NCBI GenBank assembly: GCA_963718405.1
Contig: CAVQYZ010000001.1
Span: forward strand, 682,001 to 746,000
DNA from: Bog-756 sp963718405
GTDB lineage: Bacteria; Actinomycetota; Acidimicrobiia; Acidimicrobiales; RAAP-2
Reading direction: 5' to 3'
DNA: 64,000 bases
Part shown: positions 42,887-50,901 of the stretch, in pieces
Position numbering within the stretch: position 1 is the first letter of the stretch
Layout of the letters: each line of letters begins with the position of its first letter
Translations under genes and position numbers: made by a program
The notes under the pieces: generated by a model
What the model saw: the letters and a program-made list of their open reading frames with translations, nothing else
What the model was told of the DNA's origin: nothing
The model's database searches: none

Positions 42887-43855
42887 GTGCAACGCCTCGA
42901 TCGGCTCGAACGGGTCACCGACCTGCTGCTGGTGCTTCTGGATGCCCCGCGCCCGCTCAGCCTGCGAGAGATCGCCGACCGGGTACCGGGCTACCCCGAC
43001 ACCCACGGGGCCCGCCGCCAGGCCTTCGAGCGGGACAAGCGCCTGCTGCGTGATGAGGGCATCCCGGTTCTGGTGCTGCCCATCGATGGTGAGGACCAGG
43101 TCGGGTACCGGGTTGACCCCGACTCCTACTACCTTCCCGACCTCGGGCTGGAGGTAGAGGAGCAGGCTGCGTTGAACCTGGCCGTCGCCGGCGTTCACCT
43201 GGGCGAGCCTATCGGCCGCCACGCCCTGGCGAAGCTGGGAGCGGGAGCTGAGTCGCCCCTCCGTCCGACCTCCATCCCTCAGGTCGATCTGCGCTGGTCG
43301 GACGGGTTGTCGGCCCTGCCGCTGGTGTTCGACGCCGTTCGACAGGGGGCGGTGGTGTGCTTCGAGTACCGGGGAGAGACCCGTCAGGTGGACGTGGCCG
43401 GGCTCCGGTTCCGCAACGGGCACTGGTACGTGATCGGATTCGACCGCCATCGGGGGGAGGGCCGGACCTTCCGGGTGGACCGGATCGACGGACCGCCCGA
43501 GCTCGGCGAGCCGGGGTCGGCGCAGGTTCCCGAGGGGTTCGACGTCGACGGGGCCTTCGCCCGCGATCCCTGGCAGTACGGGGCCGGCGAGGCTACCGAG
43601 GTGGACGTCGTGGTGGACGGAACCGAGGCCGGCCGGGTGGTGGCCGAGCTGGGGGAGGCCGCGGTCATCGAGCGCCGGGAGCTCGGAGCGGTGGTGGTGC
43701 GGCTGTCGGTGACCGATCCGGACGCCCTGGTGCTGTGGGTGCTCGATCTGTTGGACCATGCCGAGGTGCTGGGGCCGGAAAGCGTCCGTACGTTGATCAC
43801 GGAGCGCCTCGAGGCCATGGTCGTTGCGGTCACCGACCGAAAGGGGGGCCGGTGA
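42887..43855 (+). CDS. pafB: PafB-type WYL-domain transcriptional regulator
   Basis: The 322-residue protein has an N-terminal winged helix (Arg-Leu-Asp-Arg-Leu-Glu-Arg-Val and Leu-Arg-Glu-Ile-Ala), a WYL domain (about residues 135-205, Gly-His-Trp-Tyr-Val-Ile-Gly-Phe-Asp-Arg) and a WCX C-terminal domain. In mycobacteria PafB and PafC form a DNA-damage-responsive transcription activator next to the Pup-proteasome genes. I placed the start at the GTG 42887, since the longer frame runs into ctaG. The stop overlaps the GTG of pafC (GTGA, 43852-43855). Confidence 0.9.
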   Translation: MQRLDRLERVTDLLLVLLDAPRPLSLREIADRVPGYPDTHGARRQAFERDKRLLRDEGIPVLVLPIDGEDQVGYRVDPDSYYLPDLGLEVEEQAALNLAVAGVHLGEPIGRHALAKLGAGAESPLRPTSIPQVDLRWSDGLSALPLVFDAVRQGAVVCFEYRGETRQVDVAGLRFRNGHWYVIGFDRHRGEGRTFRVDRIDGPPELGEPGSAQVPEGFDVDGAFARDPWQYGAGEATEVDVVVDGTEAGRVVAELGEAAVIERRELGAVVVRLSVTDPDALVLWVLDLLDHAEVLGPESVRTLITERLEAMVVAVTDRKGGR

Positions 43856-44859
43856 CCACCACCATCGATACGGCCGGTCGGCTCCGCAGGTTGCTGGCCA
43901 TCCTGGCCTGGTTGGCCCAGGTGGGTGAGGCTCCGATCGACCTGGTGGCCGAGCAGTTCGATCTCTCGCCCGAGGCCCTGGTCACGGAGCTCGAGATGGC
44001 CGCCTGCTGTGGCGTCCCTCCCTACTCGCCCGACCAGCTGGTGGAGATCGTGGTCAACGACACCACCGTGTCGACCAAGGTGGGGACGGCCCTGGCCCGG
44101 CCCCGGCGGCTCAGTCCCTCCGAGGGATTCGCCTTGGCGGCGTCGGCCCGGGCCCTGCTGGCCGTGCCCGGGAGCGACGAGGACGGAGCCCTGTCGCGGG
44201 CGCTGGGCAAACTCGATCGGGCCTTAGGGGGGAGGAAGTGGCAGTGGAGCTCGACGCCCCACCTTTTCTTCCTCTGGTATCCGAGGCCCTGGACACGGCG
44301 AGCGGCCTGGCCATCTCCTACTACTCGGCCTCCACCGACAAGGAGACCGACCGGGTGATCCGCCCTCTGCGGCTGTTCGGCTCCGAGGGCCACTGGTACG
44401 TGGATGCCCACTGCTCCTCGGCCGGTGACGTGAGGCGGTTCCGGGTCGACCGGATCAGCTCCGCGGTGTTGGTGGAGGCCACCGCTGATTCTGGCGACCG
44501 CGACCCCGCAGGCGGGGTCTCGCCGGATGATCAGCGCTTCGAGGCCTTCGTGCCCGGCCCCGACAGCCAGAGTGTCCGGCTGTCCCTCGAGCCCAGCCGC
44601 GGCTTGGTTGGTCGAGTCGGTCCCTTCGGCCGGCCCTCCCGAGCTGGTGGACGGCCGGATCGAGATCGACCTCTTCGTGGGAGGCGACGCCTGGCTCGAG
44701 CGGCTCCTCCTCCGGCTGGGACCGGACGCCCGGGTGGTCGGGCCGTCCGAATACCTGCACCTCGGGGCCGACGCCGCCGGCCGGATTCTTCGCCGGTACC
44801 GCGGCGCTGACTGGCCGGTCGCTTCGGCTAAAACCCCAGCTGAAAAGCCAAAAAAATAA
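43852..44859 (+). pseudogene. pafC: PafC-type WYL regulator, two frameshifts
   Basis: The partner of PafB starts at the GTG overlapping the pafB stop. The N-terminal HTH (Leu-Arg-Arg-Leu-Leu-Ala-Ile-Leu) reads to about 44230, the WYL domain (Gly-His-Trp-Tyr-Val-Asp-Ala-His) in the next frame to about 44597, and the WCX end (Val-Asp-Gly-Arg-Ile-Glu-Ile-Asp-Leu) in the original frame to the TAA at 44857. The first break lies at a run of six G, a usual indel site. Joined, it gives a normal protein of about 335 residues. It is therefore listed as broken, but sequencing error is likely. Confidence 0.82.
44838..44850 (+). repeat. Left copy of an imperfect 13-base direct repeat
   Basis: AGCTGAAAAGCCA at the pafC 3' end recurs with one mismatch as AGCTAAAAAGCCA at 48370-48382. 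The two copies flank the relaxase and coupling-protein genes. They may be attachment-site remnants or chance; there is no integrase to match. Confidence 0.3.
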
Positions 44860-44877
44860 ATTCCTCAAGTTTTGGCT
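44846..44877 (+). terminator. Inverted repeat overlapping the pafC stop
   Basis: AGCCAAAA (44846-44853) and TTTTGGCT (44870-44877) form an 8-bp stem around an AT-rich 16-base loop holding the pafC stop codon. It may act as terminator for pafB-pafC, although the stem overlaps coding bases. Confidence 0.35.
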
Positions 44878-45218
44878 GCGGATCGCCGAAGGAATAGCAG
44901 CCGGGTCTGTTGAGCGGGAAAACCTGCAGCCCCCCAACAGCACGTTGTCATCCTGCTCCGGACCCGGCCCTTTCGAGCTTGCCCCCTGGTGGGGCAGGCG
45001 CATCCCGGCGGAGGGGTGGCACACCCGGTCGCCCCGCCCCGACACCGACAGAGGATCTGGCTCGGGCCGGCAAGGTCCCCGGCAAACCGAGCCGTGCACG
45101 GTGGCCTGGTTGGTCCGCTCACAACCGGGTGGACGTGCACTCGAATCGGAACCGCCGCCCTCTGCCCCGTGGAGCCGCCCCCCGTGGTGCGCGCCGCCCC
45201 CGGGATCGGAGGTCTCCG
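44860..45218. other. Spacer between pafC and the relaxase gene
   Basis: About 360 bases, extremely GC-rich in the right part. An open frame runs upstream of the relaxase start, but its Pro/Arg/Gly-rich translation is unlike the family. GCTGC/GCAGC-type short dyads near 44874-44905 are present. A transfer origin could lie here, though I see no recognisable nic site. Confidence 0.35.
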
Positions 45219-45221
45219 GTG

Positions 45222-46604
45222 GTGCTCAAGATCCATGTGGTCCGCCCGGGCGGCCACCTCTACTACGTGAACGATCTCATCCCGGGCCGGGCCGAGGGAA
45301 GCCTGGTGGCCGGGGAGTCCCCCGGAGTGTGGTCGGGCGATGGCGCGGCCGGCCTCGGCATGACCGGGATCGTGGACGCGACGGGCTTCGGAGAAGTGCT
45401 CGACGGTCGTGATCCCTCGTCCGGTCGGACCATCCGTGCCTCACGGGGCCATCACAGCGTGTCAGGGTACGACCTGTCTTTTTGCGCCCCGAAGTCGGTC
45501 AGTCTGTTGCACCTTCTCGCACCCCGGGAGATCGCCGGCCACGTTGGCGCCGGCCACCGCGCTGCCGTGGCCGAGGCCGTGGACTATCTGCAGCGGACGG
45601 GTTTGGGCGTCCGCCGGAGTCAACGCGGCGTTACCTCCTTCCTGCCCACCACCGGTGCGGTGGCCGGTGAGTTCGTGCACCGGACCAGTCGCGCTCTCGA
45701 TCCCCATCTCCACTCCCACCTGGTGGTGGCCAACGTGGCCCAGGGGGTGGACGGTAGGTGGTCGGCGGTCGACAGTAGGAGGATCTTCTCTCACGCCCAG
45801 GCCACCCAGGGCATCTACCACGCCCGCCTCCGGATGGAGCTGACCGAACGGCTCGGTGCGGCCTGGGAGGTACGCCCCAGCGGGCTGGGCGACGTGGTCG
45901 GCGTCGATGCCAAGCTGCGCCGGCTGTTCTCCCGACGCACCGCCGCCATCGCTGAGTACATGACCACCCGGGCCGGGGGTGGGGGCGCTCCCACCCGCAG
46001 GGGTGCCTTTCATGCCACCCGGCCCGAGAAGGACCGGTCACCGACCGTCGAGTCGCTGACGGGGGAGTGGAGGCAGCGGGCCGACGAGTTCGGTATCGAC
46101 CTGGGTGATCTGACCCGGGTGGTCGGGCTCGGACGGCCCGTCCGGTCGACGGAGGTGGTCGATGTCGATCGGGTAGCTCACCGACTCGGTCAGTTGGAAC
46201 GCACTCAATCGACCGTCGCTCGTCGCGATCTGGTCGCTGCGGTGGCCGATGCCTCCACCGGCGGCACCACGGTGCAGGTCATCGAATCGGTGGCCGCCCA
46301 GGTGGTGGAGGTGGCCGGCGCCCCGCTGGACCGTGAGGGCATGGCCCCTCGCCACCCGAGGGATGGTCGGGGGCCGGGCCGCGGGTTTCGAGAGCCCCGC
46401 TGGTCGGCGGGCGACGTGGCCCGGGCCGTGGAGCGGGAGCCCGGCACCCTCTCTGCTTCCGGTCGATCCTCTCCGTTGCCCGATGAAGTTGCTTTTCGGT
46501 CACCCGATCTGGTGCGCCTTCACCATGTTGCCCGGGGGGGCGAGGTGACACGGACTGCCCCGACCGACCCGGTGCTGGTGCGGGGCGACGTCTGGGAACG
46601 TTGA
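45222..46604 (+). CDS. MobF/TrwC-type relaxase without helicase domain
   Basis: The 460-residue protein matches the N-terminal relaxase domain of MobF conjugative relaxases, which nick one strand at oriT and stay bound through Tyr. It has paired Tyr at 14-15, Gly-Arg-Ala-Glu, Ser-Gly-Tyr-Asp-Leu-Ser-Phe-Cys-Ala-Pro-Lys-Ser-Val-Ser near 81-94, and the metal-binding His cluster His-Leu-His-Ser-His at 162-166. After about residue 250 it is Arg/Gly-rich with helices; the helicase half found in TrwC/TraI is absent. GTG at 45222 (or 45219) is preceded by GGAGG; the frame before it is non-family. It ends 17 bases from the convergent coupling-ATPase gene. Confidence 0.88.
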   Translation: MLKIHVVRPGGHLYYVNDLIPGRAEGSLVAGESPGVWSGDGAAGLGMTGIVDATGFGEVLDGRDPSSGRTIRASRGHHSVSGYDLSFCAPKSVSLLHLLAPREIAGHVGAGHRAAVAEAVDYLQRTGLGVRRSQRGVTSFLPTTGAVAGEFVHRTSRALDPHLHSHLVVANVAQGVDGRWSAVDSRRIFSHAQATQGIYHARLRMELTERLGAAWEVRPSGLGDVVGVDAKLRRLFSRRTAAIAEYMTTRAGGGGAPTRRGAFHATRPEKDRSPTVESLTGEWRQRADEFGIDLGDLTRVVGLGRPVRSTEVVDVDRVAHRLGQLERTQSTVARRDLVAAVADASTGGTTVQVIESVAAQVVEVAGAPLDREGMAPRHPRDGRGPGRGFREPRWSAGDVARAVEREPGTLSASGRSSPLPDEVAFRSPDLVRLHHVARGGEVTRTAPTDPVLVRGDVWER

Positions 46605-46621
46605 GGGTCACGTGGGCCAGG

Positions 46622-48130
46622 TCATCGTCCCAGATCCGGAGCCGCCGGGCGGTGGCGTCCCCTGGTACCGGACTCCCGCGCCTCGACTCCGGGGCCGGCT
46701 TCAAGCTTGAGCGTACGGTCCGGACCACTCAACGAAGACCATGGTTCGCAGGTGTGGGCCGGTGTCAGTGGGATCCACGCCGGTTGGTTGCGTTCGTCGA
46801 ACGCCAAGGCGTGACCCGCGGACCCCCGGGAGATGATGTCAGCGGGGAGGCGACGGCGCCACTGGGTCGACACACTCTCCCCTCGTTGCGGACGCCCCCC
46901 GGTCACCAGATCGGCCATCAGCTGGTTGGTCGGAGTGCGCCCGGCCGAGACCGTGCGGGTCAGGATCTCCTCGTCACCGGCCAGCATCGAGAGCGCCTCC
47001 AGGGTCCGCACGTCCCCGATACCCGGGAGCACCACCGTGGTTCCGAACAACGAGGGGAACCCGTCGGCATGGTCCGGCCACCGACTTCGGGCCTGGGACA
47101 GGTCCTGCAGGCAGGCCAACGTCACCAGGCCCTGCCCTCCCCCCTCACTGATCATCGACGCCAGGTCGGGGATGGGCGCGATGTTGGCCACCTCATCCAG
47201 GGCCAGCATCACCGGAGGTCGGGCCCGATGCCCGTCACCTCCCTCGGCACTCCGGGCGTAGGTGGCGTGGCGAATGTCGTCGATGAGCCCGACCACCATC
47301 GGGGCCACCATGCCCTGGAGGTGGGAGGGGGAGGCGATATAGATGGTGTCCGCCGATCGCACGAACCGGGCCGGGTCGAACTCCGGATCGGCGGTGGCCT
47401 CCAGCGACTGGTCGGATCGGAACCCGCTCAGCGAGCCCGATGCCGTGGACCAGATGCCGCTCAGCTCCCGCTCATCGGTGCTGACGATGCCGTCCAGGAG
47501 GTTGCGAGCCAGTTGGGTGGGCTGCCCGGGCCGGCCCGCCAGGATCTGCTGGGCCGGCAGGGCCTGGCGCCTATCCACCCAGGTCAGGAGGGTGCGCATG
47601 TCTGTTTCACCCAGAGCGGCGGCGTGCATCAACGGTGCCAGTAGGGCCTGGGCCCGCTCGGTCCAGTGGGAGTCCCCCCGTGCTCCCACCCGACCACTCG
47701 GTGCCGATCCCACCTCGACCATGGACCGGGCCATGGTCAGCGATCCGAGCCAGGTGGTGCACGACTGGAGCGGTGACCACCGCAGCCGCTGCAGACCCTC
47801 GGTGCGGTTCACCGAACCGGTGGGGTCGAAGAGGTAGCAGGTGCCACGTCGCGACCGCACATCCACCGTGGCATCGAGCACATCGGGTTTGGTCGACGTG
47901 GACACCACGGGACCGTTGCTCGCCATGACGTTGGGAATGATCAGAGACGACGTTTTTCCCGAGCGAGGTGGACCGAGGATCATCACCGACTGTTGGGGTC
48001 TGGCGAAGCACCATCCCTCTTGCCGGTGGCCCAGATAGACACCGTGCCCGGCGTCCGCCAACGCGTCGAGAACGTCCGATATGTTGGCAGATGGGCGTTG
48101 CAGGGGCGTTGGCGAAAAAAAATCTTTCAT
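46622..48130 (-). CDS. VirD4/TraG-type coupling ATPase, soluble form
   Basis: The 502-residue ATPase has Walker A Gly-Pro-Pro-Arg-Ser-Gly-Lys-Thr (53-60), followed by Ile-Ile-Pro-Asn-Val. Further on come Thr-Lys-Pro-Asp-Val, Tyr-Leu-Phe-Asp-Pro, and Walker B Met-Leu-Ala-Leu-Asp-Glu-Val-Ala-Asn-Ile near 290. These are marks of type IV coupling proteins, which bring relaxase-DNA to a secretion channel. The usual N-terminal membrane helices are missing; the protein begins with a hydrophilic stretch. Start ATG 48130 was chosen over frame extensions to 48319. The next codons contain a run of eight T. The gene is convergent with the relaxase gene, so the two form a unit by location only. Confidence 0.88.
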   Translation of the reverse strand: MKDFFSPTPLQRPSANISDVLDALADAGHGVYLGHRQEGWCFARPQQSVMILGPPRSGKTSSLIIPNVMASNGPVVSTSTKPDVLDATVDVRSRRGTCYLFDPTGSVNRTEGLQRLRWSPLQSCTTWLGSLTMARSMVEVGSAPSGRVGARGDSHWTERAQALLAPLMHAAALGETDMRTLLTWVDRRQALPAQQILAGRPGQPTQLARNLLDGIVSTDERELSGIWSTASGSLSGFRSDQSLEATADPEFDPARFVRSADTIYIASPSHLQGMVAPMVVGLIDDIRHATYARSAEGGDGHRARPPVMLALDEVANIAPIPDLASMISEGGGQGLVTLACLQDLSQARSRWPDHADGFPSLFGTTVVLPGIGDVRTLEALSMLAGDEEILTRTVSAGRTPTNQLMADLVTGGRPQRGESVSTQWRRRLPADIISRGSAGHALAFDERNQPAWIPLTPAHTCEPWSSLSGPDRTLKLEAGPGVEARESGTRGRHRPAAPDLGR

Positions 48131-48369
48131 CGGAAGTACATCTCGCAATCGGCTCTTATGGTGGTGACGAGAGACGGCGGATGATTGCTTCCGCGAACGC
48201 GGCGACGCGGCCACTACGGCAATTAATCCTTGCAAACAAACGGTTTTCTGTCCATGGGTGGATTCGACGGCCATCGACAGCAACGCCATTTGTCGTTTCC
48301 AACGCAACGAGGAGCACACGTCGCCGTGACGCCGCGCCGGTCCGCCAAGCGTGATGGTGCTTGACCTGG

Positions 48370-48382
48370 AGCTAAAAAGCCA
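48370..48382 (+). repeat. Right copy of an imperfect 13-base direct repeat
   Basis: AGCTAAAAAGCCA, twelve of thirteen bases matching the copy at 44838-44850. It lies in the AT-richer spacer between the coupling-ATPase gene and the HU gene, close to a TTGACC (48361-48366) that could serve as the -35 box of the HU promoter. Confidence 0.3.
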
Positions 48383-48422
48383 TTTTGCTAGTAGGGGTTA
48401 ACGTATCGCTGAGGAGGTGATC

Positions 48423-49217
48423 GTGAACAAGTCACAACTCGTCAAAGTGGTCTCGGAGTCAACATCATCGACTCGTCGGGCCGTCGAAGATGTGGTTGAT
48501 GTCCTGTTCGAAACGATCGTCACCGAGGTTCGGTCTGGACGCAAGGTCACGGTGATCGGTTTCGGGGCATTCAGTCCCACCGCTCGTGGTCCTCGTATAG
48601 GTCGAAATCCGAGGACTGGTGCAGTGGTACCGATCCCGGCGTCGAAGGGTGTCCGGTTCGCCACCGGTTCGACGTTCAAATCGGCGTTGAACCCTAAGGA
48701 GGGAGTATCAATGGCAGTAAAGAAGGCAGCCGCCAAGAGGACGGTCCGTAAGGCTCCGGCCAAAAAGACAGCAGCTCGTAAAGCGACAGCCAAAAAGGCG
48801 GTGAAGAAGGCTCCGGCCCGTAAGACCGCAGCGAAGAAGAGTGCCGCCAAGCGCACGGTCAAGAGGGCTCCCGCCCGTAAGACCGCCGCGAAGAAGAGTG
48901 CAGCCAAGCGTACGGTCAAGAAGGCTCCGGCCCGTAAGACCGCCGCGAAGAAGAGTGCAGCCAAGCGTACGGTCAAGAAGGCTCCGGCCCGCAAGACCGC
49001 CGCTAAGAAGACTGCAGCCAAGCGCACGGCTAAGAAGGCTCCGGCTCGCAAGACCACTGCGAGGAAGACCGCGGCCCGCAAGACCACTGCCAAGCGCACG
49101 GCCAAGAAGGCTCCGGCTCGCAAGACCGCGGCCCGCAAGACCACTGCGAAGCGCACGGCCAAGAAGGCTCCCGCTCGCAAGGTGGCCAAGCGCACGGTGC
49201 GCAAGGCCCGCAAGTAA
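48423..49217 (+). CDS. HU protein with long histone-H1-like basic tail
   Basis: The 264-residue protein starts with a complete HU domain (about residues 1-90: Asn-Lys-Ser-Gln-Leu-Val-Lys, Gly-Phe-Gly-Ala-Phe, Gly-Arg-Asn-Pro-Arg-Thr-Gly). It continues with about 168 residues of Lys, Ala, Arg, Pro and Thr in 19-residue repeats, like mycobacterial HupB but longer. It should coat and compact DNA. GTG at 48423 has GAGGAGG five bases upstream. Inside the gene, AAGGAGG and an in-frame ATG (48711) sit exactly at the domain junction, which might start a separate tail protein. It lies next to the relaxase/coupling module. Confidence 0.92.
   Translation: MNKSQLVKVVSESTSSTRRAVEDVVDVLFETIVTEVRSGRKVTVIGFGAFSPTARGPRIGRNPRTGAVVPIPASKGVRFATGSTFKSALNPKEGVSMAVKKAAAKRTVRKAPAKKTAARKATAKKAVKKAPARKTAAKKSAAKRTVKRAPARKTAAKKSAAKRTVKKAPARKTAAKKSAAKRTVKKAPARKTAAKKTAAKRTAKKAPARKTTARKTAARKTTAKRTAKKAPARKTAARKTTAKRTAKKAPARKVAKRTVRKARK
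48696..48713 (+). promoter_or_regulatory. Internal Shine-Dalgarno and in-frame ATG at the HU/tail junction
   Basis: AAGGAGG (48696-48702) precedes an ATG at 48711 by 8 bases, in the frame of the HU gene. It would start a basic protein of 168 residues (Met-Ala-Val-Lys-Lys). Just before it an out-of-frame TAA (48695-48697) would end the HU domain at about residue 91 if one base were missing. Confidence 0.55.
48747..49214 (+). repeat. Basic-tail repeats, 57-base period
   Basis: Five consecutive 19-codon units of the type Lys-Lys-Ala-Pro-Ala-Arg-Lys-Thr-Ala-Ala-Lys-Lys-Ser-Ala-Ala-Lys-Arg-Thr-Val are followed by a 24-codon unit, a 19-codon unit and a partial one. The middle units are nearly identical at DNA level, so recent duplication or copy-number change is likely. 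Confidence 0.85.
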
Positions 49218-49230
49218 CAGAAGCACTGAT

Positions 49231-49251
49231 GACGACACCGATGGTGTCGTC
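49231..49251. terminator. Hairpin after the HU gene (first)
   Basis: GACGACACC pairs perfectly with GGTGTCGTC over a 3-base loop, 13 bases after the HU stop and ahead of the convergent PIG-L gene. Confidence 0.65.
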
Positions 49252-49261
49252 ACCGAGTCGC

Positions 49262-49289
49262 CTGACAGGGGCCCGAGGGCCCCTGTCAG
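49262..49289. terminator. Hairpin after the HU gene (second)
   Basis: CTGACAGGGGCCC and GGGCCCCTGTCAG form a near-continuous palindrome, in practice a 12-bp GC-rich stem with a CGAG loop. With the preceding hairpin it makes a tandem, probably bidirectional, terminator between convergent genes. Confidence 0.75.
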
Positions 49290-49311
49290 CGCGATCGGAT
49301 CGTCGTCGGGC

Positions 49312-50166
49312 TCATACCTCGGTGATGAGATGGAAGGCCTCACCGGCGGTGATAGCGGCCAGTGCGCCGTGGTCGGCCAACTGGCGGTGGATTTTCCGGC
49401 CGAACTCCTGGCGTTGGACCGTTTGGTCGGGTCGCCCCTCGTCGTCCTGATGCCGTCCGGGTTCGGTGCCCGGACCCGTTTCGATGCCCATGGTGGTCTG
49501 GCCCTGGCTGGCGTGACAGAGCAGGGCATCGATCTTCACCTGGGCGAATCCGTGGATGTCCTCCACATGATTGGGCTGGTCGGCTTCGAAGAGCAGTAGG
49601 GCCTGCGGGCGGTGGGGTGCCAGCTCCAACTCCGGGAAGAAGTGCGGATCGCGCCCCGCCACCACGGCGTCGAGGGTACAGAAGCCCGCCGCCCGGTGGT
49701 CGGGATGGAGGCGGTACCGACGCCACGGGTCATGCCCCACCACCACCGACGGCCGGAGCATGCGGATGATCCTGGCCACGTCCCGTCGCTCGTCGACTCC
49801 ATTGACCAGCTCGCCGTCCACCCGTCCGAGGAACAGGACGCGGTGGTGGCGGCGGTCCGATCCTTGGCGTCGGCCGTCGATGACATCAGCCGCGGCCTCC
49901 GACTCCTGTTGACGGGCCTTGACCAGGGCATCCAGATCAGCGGCGGGATCCCAGCTGCCCTTGGATCCGTCGGTCAGGACCAGATGGTGGAGGCGGCATC
50001 CCGCTGCGGCCCACTTGGCCAGGGTTGCTCCGCACCCGAATTCGATGTCATCGGGGTGGGCCCCGATAGCCAGGGCGCTCGAAGGCACCGGAAGGTCGAC
50101 CGTGACCCGCCCCGACCAGGGAAGGTCGCCAACGGGAAGTCCGCTACCACCGCCGTCCGGCGTCAT
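49312..50166 (-). CDS. PIG-L/LmbE-family deacetylase
   Basis: The 284-residue protein has the zinc-site motif Ala-Ile-Gly-Ala-His-Pro-Asp-Asp-Ile-Glu-Phe-Gly near residue 30 and the distal His in His-Pro-Asp-His-Arg-Ala-Ala-Gly, typical of N-acetylglucosaminyl deacetylases such as MshB, Mca and BshB. Leu-Val-Leu-Thr-Asp-Gly-Ser-Lys-Gly-Ser follows the first motif. Which substrate it acts on (mycothiol intermediate, conjugate or other sugar) is not clear. ATG at 50166 lies 10 bases after the cofC stop, so both are probably one transcript; the longer frame is the shadow of cofC. Confidence 0.9.
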   Translation of the reverse strand: MTPDGGGSGLPVGDLPWSGRVTVDLPVPSSALAIGAHPDDIEFGCGATLAKWAAAGCRLHHLVLTDGSKGSWDPAADLDALVKARQQESEAAADVIDGRRQGSDRRHHRVLFLGRVDGELVNGVDERRDVARIIRMLRPSVVVGHDPWRRYRLHPDHRAAGFCTLDAVVAGRDPHFFPELELAPHRPQALLLFEADQPNHVEDIHGFAQVKIDALLCHASQGQTTMGIETGPGTEPGRHQDDEGRPDQTVQRQEFGRKIHRQLADHGALAAITAGEAFHLITEV

Positions 50167-50176
50167 GCTCACCCGA

Positions 50177-50803
50177 TCACCCGGCTGGGAAGCCGGACAC
50201 CGCCACCGGCACCACGTCGCCGGGCTCGTCGATGTCCCAGGCCAGATCGGGTCGGTCGAGAACGCGGTAGGGAAGTCCGAGCCGCTCGGCCTCGGCCCGG
50301 TGACGGGCGAACGAGCCGGGTCCGTAGGAGAACTGGAAGCCACAGCGGCCAGGCAGGGCGATGACGTTGGTCCCGTTTCCATTGCGATCGGGGACCAGGG
50401 TGATCCCCGGCTCTTCGCCCACCAGGGCCAGGTCGGTGGCTCGGGGCAGGTCGGCGTGGGCCACCGTGACCTGGGTCACGCCCTGGGCCACCAGATGGTC
50501 GATGCCGGCCTCGACCGCCCCGTTGAGCCCCCGTCCCGGCTCCCACACCACCAGAGCCCCGCGAGATCGGGCCCATTCGGCCACATCGTTGTCGTCGCAC
50601 ACCACGGCCACCGGCAGCGGGTGGGCCGCACCCACCACCCGGTCGGCCATGGCCCGGGCCAGATCGGAGCGCTGCGGTCCGCTCAGGGCCAGATGGAGAC
50701 GACGCTTGGCCTGATCGAAGGCCTTGACCGGTATCAACACAGCCCGTGGCCCGATCGGTAGCGGATCTCCCGGTCGGAGGGACCGGTGGGTGGCGTCTGT
50801 CAC
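50177..50803 (-). CDS. cofC: 2-phospho-L-lactate/phosphoenolpyruvate guanylyltransferase CofC (FbiD)
   Basis: The 208-residue nucleotidyltransferase joins GTP with phospholactate or phosphoenolpyruvate to start the F420 side chain. Visible are Val-Leu-Ile-Pro-Val-Lys near residue 22 and Ala-Lys-Arg-Arg-Leu, Val-Val-Cys-Asp-Asp, Ala-His-Ala-Asp-Leu-Pro, and Val-Pro-Asp-Arg-Asn-Gly-Asn-Gly-Thr-Asn with Phe-Ser-Tyr-Gly-Pro-Gly-Ser-Phe, the family end motif. It supports the F420-type enzymes at 3.4-4.7 kb. It precedes the PIG-L gene and diverges from the cyclase gene. Confidence 0.92.
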   Translation of the reverse strand: MTDATHRSLRPGDPLPIGPRAVLIPVKAFDQAKRRLHLALSGPQRSDLARAMADRVVGAAHPLPVAVVCDDNDVAEWARSRGALVVWEPGRGLNGAVEAGIDHLVAQGVTQVTVAHADLPRATDLALVGEEPGITLVPDRNGNGTNVIALPGRCGFQFSYGPGSFARHRAEAERLGLPYRVLDRPDLAWDIDEPGDVVPVAVSGFPAG

Positions 50804-50901
50804 CCGCGTCAGTGTAGGGGGGTGGTCACAGACCCCGCCGCTCGCTCGGCCGGCCCGAACCGAATCGAAGTGGCGCTGTCGCCGTGGGCGGTGTCTAGGG
50901 T

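Noticed and set aside
48398..49213. Minus-strand Leu/Ala/Arg repeat ORF
   Set aside because: Exact shadow of the Lys/Ala tail repeats of the HU gene.
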